A stretch of DNA of 5,901 bases from CAYJNO01 sp044432885 (GTDB lineage: Bacteria; Bacillota_I; Bacilli_A; Erysipelotrichales; Erysipelotrichaceae). Where the stretch lies: positions 1 through 5,901 of the forward strand of contig JAWXUG010000099.1 of the NCBI GenBank assembly GCA_044432885.1, given 5' to 3'. The notes under the pieces are model-generated. The model saw only the letters and a program-made list of their open reading frames with translations, did no database searches and was not told the DNA's origin. The number at the start of each line of letters is the position of its first letter. Position 1 is the first letter of the stretch. Below are positions 1-3,555 of this stretch, piece after piece. The position numbers and the translations under genes are program-made.

Positions 1-158
1 ATCGTTTGATTGTGTATAAATGGAATCGAAAATATCCAACAGATTTTAAATTAGATATTTCTCTGCCAGTAAACTTTATGAAAACAAGCACATCCGAATT
101 TACAGGGAAGTCTCATGAATTAATTACAAAAGAGATATGGGAGAAGATGGATGTATGA
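1..158 (+). CDS. C-terminal end of an unrecognised protein (5' truncated)
   Basis: The frame beginning at base 3 is open from the window edge to the TGA at 156-158, giving 51 residues that end in EKMDV. The codons look like those of the neighbouring genes. The peptide is hydrophilic with some aromatic residues (starts RLIVYKWNRKYPTDF; later SHELITKEIW), has no membrane segment, and I do not recognise a family. Its stop overlaps the likely start of the nuclease gene (ATG at 155) in an ATGA junction, which suggests one transcript and translational coupling. That overlap and the clean open frame are the evidence that it is real. An internal ATG at 78 exists but no ribosome binding site supports it, so the gene most likely starts outside the window. 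Confidence 0.6.
   Translation, partial: RLIVYKWNRKYPTDFKLDISLPVNFMKTSTSEFTGKSHELITKEIWEKMDV
140..146 (+). promoter_or_regulatory. Shine-Dalgarno site of the nuclease gene
   Basis: GGAGAAG lies 8 bases before the ATG at 155. It falls inside the frame that would begin at the ATG at 137, so it decides the start in favour of 155. The region before 137 has no comparable site. Confidence 0.65.
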
Positions 159-940
159 AAAAGAAGAAGAAAAAAAATCAATTAAGAAATTATATTTTAT
201 TGGCTGCGATATTAGTAAGTGTAGCCAATTCCTATTTTCAAGATCAATCAAATACTGAGCTAATCAAGCAAGAAGAACAATTAGAAGTTAATCCATTGTC
301 TAATCAACAAGTTGAAAATCAATCGCTTCTTGATAATGAAGAAATAATCATTGATTTAGCAGATATTCCTGAATATACCACAGAAATCTATGTGGCTATC
401 AATGATAACAATCCTCAATTTAGTGAAGATGAATGTACGACAACCTCATTTGAATATTATAGTCCTTTAGATTCATTAGACAGGGTTGGTGTCGCCTATG
501 CATCGATTGGAACAGATATCATGCCTACAGAGGCTCGTGAATCGATATCAAGTGTTTATCCTACTGGCTGGGTACAGTGCTATTATGACATTGTGGAGAG
601 TGGGTGGCTTTATAATCGTTCTCATTTGATTGGTTTTCAGTTAACAGGAGAAAATGCCAATGAATGTAATTTAATGACAGGCACAAGATATTTTAATGCT
701 GAGGGTATGTTGTTGTTTGAAAACATGGTTGCTGACTATGTAAAAGAAACAGGAAATCATGTCATGTATCGGGTAACTCCCTATTTTGAAGGAGACAATC
801 TTGTGGCTAAAGGGGTACAAATGGAAGCCTATTCTGTAGAAGATAAAGGTGAAGGAATCTCCTTTAACATGTTTGTGTACAATATCCAACCGGGCATAGT
901 AATAGATTATCGTACTGGAGATAACGCCTTACAAAGTTAG
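155..940 (+). CDS. Secreted or membrane-anchored DNA/RNA non-specific endonuclease
   Basis: This 261-residue protein matches the bacterial DNA/RNA non-specific endonucleases (beta-beta-alpha metal fold, Endonuclea_NS_2 type), which cut nucleic acid with one His and a Mg ion held by Asn. Residues 1-8 are Lys-rich and about 14-24 are hydrophobic (ILLAAILVSVA), a signal peptide or membrane anchor without a lipobox Cys. A Gln/Glu/Asn-rich linker runs to about 65. The catalytic block is NRSHLIG at 154-160, with His157 as the expected general base. It is followed by NLMTGTRYFN at 172-181, whose last Asn is the probable metal ligand, and FENMVADYV at 188-196. The usual DRGH is NRSH here, a variant known from Gram-positive nucleases. 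I chose the ATG at 155 over 137 because of GGAGAAG 8 bases upstream and the ATGA overlap with the preceding gene. The enzyme would act outside the cell on foreign or environmental DNA, for nutrition, DNA uptake or biofilm turnover; which of these cannot be told. Confidence 0.88.
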   Translation: MKKKKKKNQLRNYILLAAILVSVANSYFQDQSNTELIKQEEQLEVNPLSNQQVENQSLLDNEEIIIDLADIPEYTTEIYVAINDNNPQFSEDECTTTSFEYYSPLDSLDRVGVAYASIGTDIMPTEARESISSVYPTGWVQCYYDIVESGWLYNRSHLIGFQLTGENANECNLMTGTRYFNAEGMLLFENMVADYVKETGNHVMYRVTPYFEGDNLVAKGVQMEAYSVEDKGEGISFNMFVYNIQPGIVIDYRTGDNALQS

Positions 941-1050
941 TGGTGTTTAAAAGCGTATGATTGTTCACCTTTATATATTATTATTAGTATTAAAATTGAA
1001 ATTCCTAGAAATTTTGAATTTATATTCTCCACCACAATTTTTCACCATAA
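941..1050. other. AT-rich non-coding stretch
   Basis: This is the first part of the 534-base interval (941-1474) without an intact gene. It has no open frame of note on either strand and no U-tract terminator for the nuclease gene. The only structure is an imperfect palindrome at 999-1014 centred on CTAG (14 of 16 positions symmetric). A TTGAAA at 996-1001 and a TATATT at 1021-1026 could form a weak promoter, but the 19-base spacing is poor. The rest of the interval is described in the next entries. Confidence 0.5.
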
Positions 1051-1103
1051 CATACTGGTACAACCATACTAACTCTTAGAGATGGGAAGCTGCACTATGG
1101 TTG
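1051..1103. repeat. Cluster of overlapping short inverted and direct repeats
   Basis: Four elements overlap here. CATACT is repeated directly at 1051-1056 and 1065-1070. TGGT-ACA-ACCA at 1056-1066 is a short palindrome. CAACCATA (1061-1068) is exactly complementary to TATGGTTG (1096-1103). CTCT-T-AGAG (1073-1081) sits in the loop of that pair. The last arm covers the ATG at 1097, and the loop holds the GGGAAG ribosome-binding-like site at 1084-1089. The TGGT/ACCA pairing and the 8-bp pairing share bases and so exclude each other. A regulator-binding region or an RNA structure over the start of the old AraC gene are both possible. Short repeats can also arise by chance in such AT-rich DNA. Confidence 0.4.
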
Positions 1104-1398
1104 ATAAAAAAATTATAAAAGAACACACAAAAGAAAGTATTAGTTTAGATTATATAGCGAATAAGATGGCTTTTTCCAAATTTTATATATCAAGGTATTT
1201 AATGTAAATGAGAAGGTATTGATTAGTGAATATATTAATCAACAGAAAGTAGAGGAAGCTAAAATCATGCTGTCTAAAGGAAGTAGTATCAGTGAAACAT
1301 CGGATAACTTAGGCTTTAATGATGAATCATACTTTGGAAAGATATTTAAGAAGTATACGGGTCTATCTCCTAAAAAGTATGTTACAAGCTTGAAATAA
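1082..1398 (+). pseudogene. Broken AraC-family DNA-binding domain (single -1 frameshift)
   Basis: Two frames together encode an AraC/XylS-type helix-turn-helix domain. From the ATG at 1097 (or 1082) the first frame gives the first HTH (ISLDYIANKMAFSKFYISRY) and stops at the TAA at 1205-1207. From about 1198 a second frame continues with NVNEKVLISEYI, then the second HTH with ISETSDNLGF, ESYFGKIFKKYTG and LSPKKY, ending at the TAA at 1398. Adding one T in the TTT run at 1198-1200 joins them with the family's normal spacing (14 residues from YF to EYI, as in MarA), giving about 100 residues. The sensor domain of ordinary AraC regulators is absent upstream, where an in-frame TAA stands at 1070. 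The remnant therefore has the size of a MarA/SoxS-type single-domain protein, slightly short at its N-terminus. No slippery heptamer is visible at the shift, so decay or a sequencing error is likelier than programmed frameshifting. Confidence 0.82.
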
Positions 1399-1411
1399 GC
1401 AACATTTTAAG

Positions 1412-1445
1412 CTGTTTGTCTACTATGGTATTTCAAGATAAACAG
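1412..1445. repeat. 10-bp inverted repeat before the first Nudix gene
   Basis: CTGTTTGTCT (1412-1421) pairs with AGATAAACAG (1436-1445) over 10 positions, nine Watson-Crick and one G-U in RNA, around a 14-base loop. No U-tract follows, so it is not a normal terminator of the AraC remnant. It lies directly upstream of the TATACT at 1449 and covers the place where a -35 element would be, which would suit an operator for the Nudix gene. No binding protein can be named. Confidence 0.5.
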
Positions 1446-1448
1446 TAG

Positions 1449-1454
1449 TATACT
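1449..1454 (+). promoter_or_regulatory. Possible -10 element for the first Nudix gene
   Basis: TATACT matches the -10 consensus at 5 of 6 bases. No good -35 hexamer is found 16-18 bases upstream. Transcription from here would leave a leader of only about 14 bases containing the GAGG ribosome binding site at 1464-1467. Confidence 0.3.
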
Positions 1455-1474
1455 TTATCAAGTGAGGACTAAAA

Positions 1475-1924
1475 ATGAACAATAAAGAAGTATGCATTCT
1501 TACCAATATGGTGATGGTATATGATCAAGATAAAATTTTGGTACAAGAACGTTTAAATCCTAATTGGCCAGGCATATCATTTCCTGGGGGACATGTTGAT
1601 GAAGAAGAGTCTTTTGTGTGTTCAGCCATACGTGAGGTAAAAGAGGAAACAGGGCTTGATATTAAAGATTTAAAACTATGTGGGATGAAACAATTTACGA
1701 TAAAAGGGCAGTATCGCTATATTGTATTCTTTTATAAGACGAATCAATTTGAAGGGGAACTTTGCGATAGTGAAGAAGGTAGGGTTTTTTGGATAAGACA
1801 AGATGAGTTGGATGAATCAACATGTGCAGAAGGCTTTTTAGAAATGTTAAAAATATTCAATGAGGATACATTGAGCGAGAATTATCATTATTTTGATCAA
1901 GAATGGAAAGAAGTAAACTATTAG
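1475..1924 (+). CDS. Nudix hydrolase, MutT/8-oxo-dGTP diphosphatase-like
   Basis: The 149-residue protein carries a complete Nudix box: Gly39, Glu45, then Arg53-Glu54-Val55, Glu57-Glu58, Gly60-Leu61, fitting GX5EX7REUXEEXGU without exception. The Glu residues of REVKEE bind the Mg ions used to hydrolyse a nucleoside diphosphate linked to another group. The compact single domain, the start VCILTNMVMVYD and the WPGISFPGGH before the box resemble small MutT/MutX/YtkD-type proteins of Bacillota, which are often annotated as 8-oxo-dGTP diphosphatases that clean the nucleotide pool. The exact substrate cannot be read from sequence. GAGG lies 7 bases before the ATG. The gene stands alone between the 1412-1445 inverted repeat and a terminator that overlaps its own stop codon. 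The peroxidase gene downstream fits a shared role against oxidative damage, but that is inference. Confidence 0.85.
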   Translation: MNNKEVCILTNMVMVYDQDKILVQERLNPNWPGISFPGGHVDEEESFVCSAIREVKEETGLDIKDLKLCGMKQFTIKGQYRYIVFFYKTNQFEGELCDSEEGRVFWIRQDELDESTCAEGFLEMLKIFNEDTLSENYHYFDQEWKEVNY

Positions 1925-1951
1925 ATAACATTAATAGCAGCTTCTTTTTTT
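1908..1951 (+). terminator. Intrinsic terminator overlapping the Nudix stop codon
   Basis: AAGAAG (1908-1913) pairs with CTTCTT (1941-1946), and CTATTA (1918-1923) pairs with TAATAG (1932-1937). The two stems are separated by a small internal loop and capped by 8 bases. The U-tract is T1945-T1951. The left arm includes part of the TAG stop at 1922-1924. The stem is AT-rich and interrupted, so termination may be partial. Confidence 0.6.
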
Positions 1952-1957
1952 ATTGAT

Positions 1958-1963
1958 TATAAT
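1958..1963 (+). promoter_or_regulatory. -10 element for the peroxidase operon
   Basis: TATAAT is a perfect -10 hexamer placed just after the terminator and 20 bases before the gene start. The -35 position (1935-1940) falls in the terminator stem and does not match the consensus, so the promoter is weak or needs an activator. Confidence 0.4.
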
Positions 1964-1969
1964 AGGGAA

Positions 1970-1976
1970 AAGGAGG
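1970..1976 (+). promoter_or_regulatory. Shine-Dalgarno site of the peroxidase gene
   Basis: AAGGAGG is a near-perfect site. It is 4 bases from the ATG at 1981 and 7 bases from the ATG at 1984, which favours the second of the two adjacent start codons. Confidence 0.7.
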
Positions 1977-1983
1977 ATTTATG

Positions 1984-2457
1984 ATGAATTTATATGATAT
2001 TGAAGTAAAAGATAACCAAGGTCAATTAGTTTGTTTAAAACAATATGAAGGGAAGGTTTTATTAATTGTCAATACAGCCATTCATTGTGGATTTACTTCA
2101 CAATATGAGGGGTTACAAGAACTTTACGAGTTGTATCATGACTCAGGGTTGGAAATTCTAGATTTTCCATGCAATCAATTTCATGAACAAGCAAGTGAGA
2201 GTGATGAAGAAATCAACCAATTTTGCACGTTGAACTATCATACGACATTTCCACGTTTTGAAAAGATTGATGTGAATGGAGAACATCAACACATTTTATA
2301 TAAATATTTAAAAGACCAACAAAAAGGATTATTTTCAGAAGATATAAAATGGAACTTTACTAAGTTTTTAGTAGATAAAAAAGGGGAAGTAATTAAGCGT
2401 TATCCACCCATTGAAAGACCGATAAGTATTTCAAAAAAAATAGAAGAACTTTTGTAA
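1984..2457 (+). CDS. Glutathione peroxidase family protein (Cys type, probably thioredoxin-dependent)
   Basis: The 157-residue protein has the thioredoxin-like fold and the signatures of the glutathione peroxidase family, which reduce hydrogen peroxide and organic peroxides in the cytoplasm. The peroxidatic residue is Cys35 in NTAIHCGFTSQYEGL (Cys, not selenocysteine). FPCNQF at 61-66 supplies the catalytic Gln, and WNFTKFLV at 123-130 the Trp and Asn of the tetrad. Cys81, 46 residues after Cys35, is placed like the resolving Cys of the 2-Cys, thioredoxin-dependent members. Two family positions differ mildly from the usual NTASKCGFTPQY: Ile-His before the Cys and Ser instead of Pro after it. 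Length is normal for bacterial members. The start at 1984 is preferred for its 7-base spacing to AAGGAGG; 1981 would add one Met. No terminator separates it from the transporter gene 37 bases downstream. Confidence 0.93.
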   Translation: MNLYDIEVKDNQGQLVCLKQYEGKVLLIVNTAIHCGFTSQYEGLQELYELYHDSGLEILDFPCNQFHEQASESDEEINQFCTLNYHTTFPRFEKIDVNGEHQHILYKYLKDQQKGLFSEDIKWNFTKFLVDKKGEVIKRYPPIERPISISKKIEELL

Positions 2458-2462
2458 AATTA

Positions 2463-2471
2463 TGCTAAAAT
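2463..2471 (+). promoter_or_regulatory. Possible extended -10 promoter before the ECF gene
   Basis: TGCTAAAAT matches the extended -10 pattern TGnTATAAT with one change. No -35 hexamer is seen upstream, which such promoters tolerate. It could give the transporter pair some expression independent of the peroxidase gene. Confidence 0.3.
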
Positions 2472-2479
2472 GAATGCTA

Positions 2480-2484
2480 GGGAG
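2480..2484 (+). promoter_or_regulatory. Shine-Dalgarno site of the ECF S-component gene
   Basis: GGGAG lies 10 bases before the ATG at 2495 and inside the frame of the alternative ATG at 2474. The latter has no ribosome binding site, so 2495 is the better start. Confidence 0.5.
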
Positions 2485-2494
2485 ATATGAGCAT

Positions 2495-3022
2495 ATGAAA
2501 ACAAACCGTATCGTTTTAGCTTCATTATTTTTAGCTTTAGGATTAATTATTCCTTATGTGTGTGGACATGCGGCAGGAATACCGGGTACCGTATTATTAC
2601 CCATGCATTTAAGTGTTTTTGTAGCAGGGATGGTTTTAGGTCCTGTTTATGGATTGGGCATTGGTCTTTTAACACCAGTATTATCAATGATGTTAACAGG
2701 TATGCCATCAGGGACTACTTTGATAACGATGATAGTTGAATTAGGGGTTTATGGCTATGTAAGTGGATTTGCATGCCACAGCAAGAGCAAAAAAAGTTTG
2801 TATATTTATTTAGTTATGGCGATGATTGCCGGAAGAATCGCTTATGCCATTGTGTTATTCATAGGTAAGGATATCTTTCAAATTGAGGCAGCTGCTATTT
2901 TATTAAAAGTATGGAGTGCCTTTACAACAGGTTTAATTGGGGTTGGCCTTCAATTCTTGTTGGTGCCGCCAATCGTTGTAGCTATTAGGAAAGTGGTTAA
3001 AGATGACAGATATAGTGAGTAA
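2495..3022 (+). CDS. ECF transporter substrate-binding (S) component
   Basis: This 175-residue membrane protein fits the S components of energy-coupling factor importers, which bind one vitamin or other micronutrient and dock on a shared EcfT/EcfA/EcfA' module. Hydrophobic segments lie near residues 5-23, 33-58, 59-69, 75-94, 102-123 and 142-165, the expected six. The conserved-looking stretches are LLPMHLSVFVAGMVLGP at 34-50, with His38 in a loop typical for ligand contact, and LLTPVLSMMLTGMPSG at 58-73. Ala9 and Ala14 in the first helix could sit at the EcfT contact, although the classical AxxxA spacing is not exact. No ATPase or EcfT gene is present, so it is of the stand-alone (group II) kind. 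The substrate is unknown. The start at 2495 gives the normal short N-terminus. The last 20 bases overlap the DUF1893 gene, an association I recall from other Bacillota. Confidence 0.85.
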   Translation: MKTNRIVLASLFLALGLIIPYVCGHAAGIPGTVLLPMHLSVFVAGMVLGPVYGLGIGLLTPVLSMMLTGMPSGTTLITMIVELGVYGYVSGFACHSKSKKSLYIYLVMAMIAGRIAYAIVLFIGKDIFQIEAAAILLKVWSAFTTGLIGVGLQFLLVPPIVVAIRKVVKDDRYSE

Positions 3023-3437
3023 GGCCATTTCTAAGATTAAAAATGAAGAAGCAACTTTTATCATCATTAAAGAAGATAAGATTATCTATCAAGACTCAGG
3101 AATTGGGGTTTCTTGTATTAGAAAATTGATGGCAAATCAAAAAGATTTATTAAAAGAAGCATACGTTGTTGATAAGGTCATTGGCAAGGCTGCTAGTATG
3201 CTTTTGATCAGTTGTGGTGTAAGTCATGTACATGGTTTATTGATGAGTGAGTCGGCAGTAAATATATTAACTCAATATCATACAGAGTATTCTTATGATT
3301 GCTTAGTACCTTATATTTTAAACCGAAAAGAAGATGGATTATGCCCTTTAGAAAATTGTGTTAAAGATACAGATGACTTAGTTGTTGCACAACAAAATAT
3401 TGAAAAGACAATTAAACAATTAATGGCTAATAAATAG
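3003..3437 (+). CDS. DUF1893 (TM1506-like) protein
   Basis: The 144-residue soluble protein resembles DUF1893, typified by Thermotoga TM1506, which I recall as a divergent member of the cytidine-deaminase-like fold. What can be seen: a beta-strand pair around TFIIIKEDKIIYQDSGIGV (18-36), the motif DKVIGKAASMLL at 57-68 where an active deaminase would carry its His/Cys-Ala-Glu, a helix/strand HVHGLLMSESAVNIL (75-89), and LCPLENCV at 113-120. The standard zinc motif PCxxC is not present (CPLENC instead), so ordinary zinc-dependent deamination is not supported. It may be another kind of enzyme, a ligand sensor or an accessory of the transporter. The start overlaps the ECF gene by 20 bases with AGGAAAG 9 bases before the ATG, so the two are co-translated. 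This suggests that it acts on, or senses, the imported compound. No function is established. Confidence 0.82.
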   Translation: MTDIVSKAISKIKNEEATFIIIKEDKIIYQDSGIGVSCIRKLMANQKDLLKEAYVVDKVIGKAASMLLISCGVSHVHGLLMSESAVNILTQYHTEYSYDCLVPYILNRKEDGLCPLENCVKDTDDLVVAQQNIEKTIKQLMANK

Positions 3438-3453
3438 CTTTAATTGTTTTTTT
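3416..3453 (+). terminator. Strong intrinsic terminator of the peroxidase-ECF-DUF1893 block
   Basis: ACAATTAA (3416-3423) pairs perfectly with TTAATTGT (3440-3447). After a small 2x1 internal loop, GCTA (3426-3429) pairs with TAGC (3435-3438) around a 5-base loop. T3447-T3453 forms the U-tract. The stem starts inside the DUF1893 coding region, and its right arm begins with the TAG stop. Confidence 0.85.
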
Positions 3454-3471
3454 ATTGTATATAAAAGAAAT

Positions 3472-3510
3472 AAGTTTACAAAAAAAGAAAAAGTTTACAA
3501 ATTGTTTACA
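3472..3510 (+). repeat. Three GTTTACA direct repeats at the MATE promoter
   Basis: GTTTACA occurs at 3474-3480, 3493-3499 and 3504-3510. The first two copies share the longer unit AAGTTTACAAA (3472-3482 and 3491-3501), 19 bases apart; the third follows 11 bases later and forms the -35 element. This placement suits binding of a regulator. AT-rich chance repetition is the alternative, although an exact 11-mer repeated 19 bases away is uncommon. Confidence 0.6.
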
Positions 3511-3533
3511 TTCATTATCATTAGTCCTATAAT
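3505..3533 (+). promoter_or_regulatory. Sigma-A type promoter of the MATE operon
   Basis: TTTACA (3505-3510, 5 of 6 to consensus) and TATAAT (3528-3533, perfect) are separated by exactly 17 bases. Transcription would begin near 3540, leaving a leader of about 15 bases with the GAGG ribosome binding site at 3545-3548. This is the clearest promoter in the window. Confidence 0.85.
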
Positions 3534-3555
3534 TAATGCTATGTGAGGTGAGAAG

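Noticed and set aside
137..154. Upstream ATG for the nuclease adding MGEDGC
   Set aside because: The six extra residues would precede the Lys-rich start of the signal peptide, and the only good ribosome binding site lies inside this stretch.
671..889. Open frame of 72 codons on the minus strand
   Set aside because: It lies wholly inside the nuclease gene, has no ribosome binding site or family likeness, and the + strand frame carries conserved catalytic motifs.
942..990. Terminator for the nuclease gene (GGTG at 942-945 with CACC further on)
   Set aside because: Only four pairs with a loop of over 20 bases and no U-tract.
999..1014. CTAG-centred palindrome as an insertion or recombination site
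   Set aside because: It is imperfect (14 of 16), has no partner copy in the window, and no transposase or integrase is present.
1190..1210. Programmed -1 frameshift in the AraC gene
   Set aside because: The bases around the shift do not form an X XXY YYZ slippery site, and no stimulating pseudoknot or Shine-Dalgarno-like element is placed nearby.
1991..2110. Selenocysteine in the glutathione peroxidase
   Set aside because: The catalytic codon is TGT (Cys); there is no in-frame TGA.
2458..2494. Riboswitch before the ECF S-component gene that would reveal its substrate
   Set aside because: The gap is only 37 bases, too short for any known vitamin riboswitch, with no recognisable conserved boxes.
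3507..3525. Fur-box-like sequence (ATTATCATTA) between the MATE -35 and -10
   Set aside because: Only one half matches the ATTATCA arm; the complementary left half is missing.
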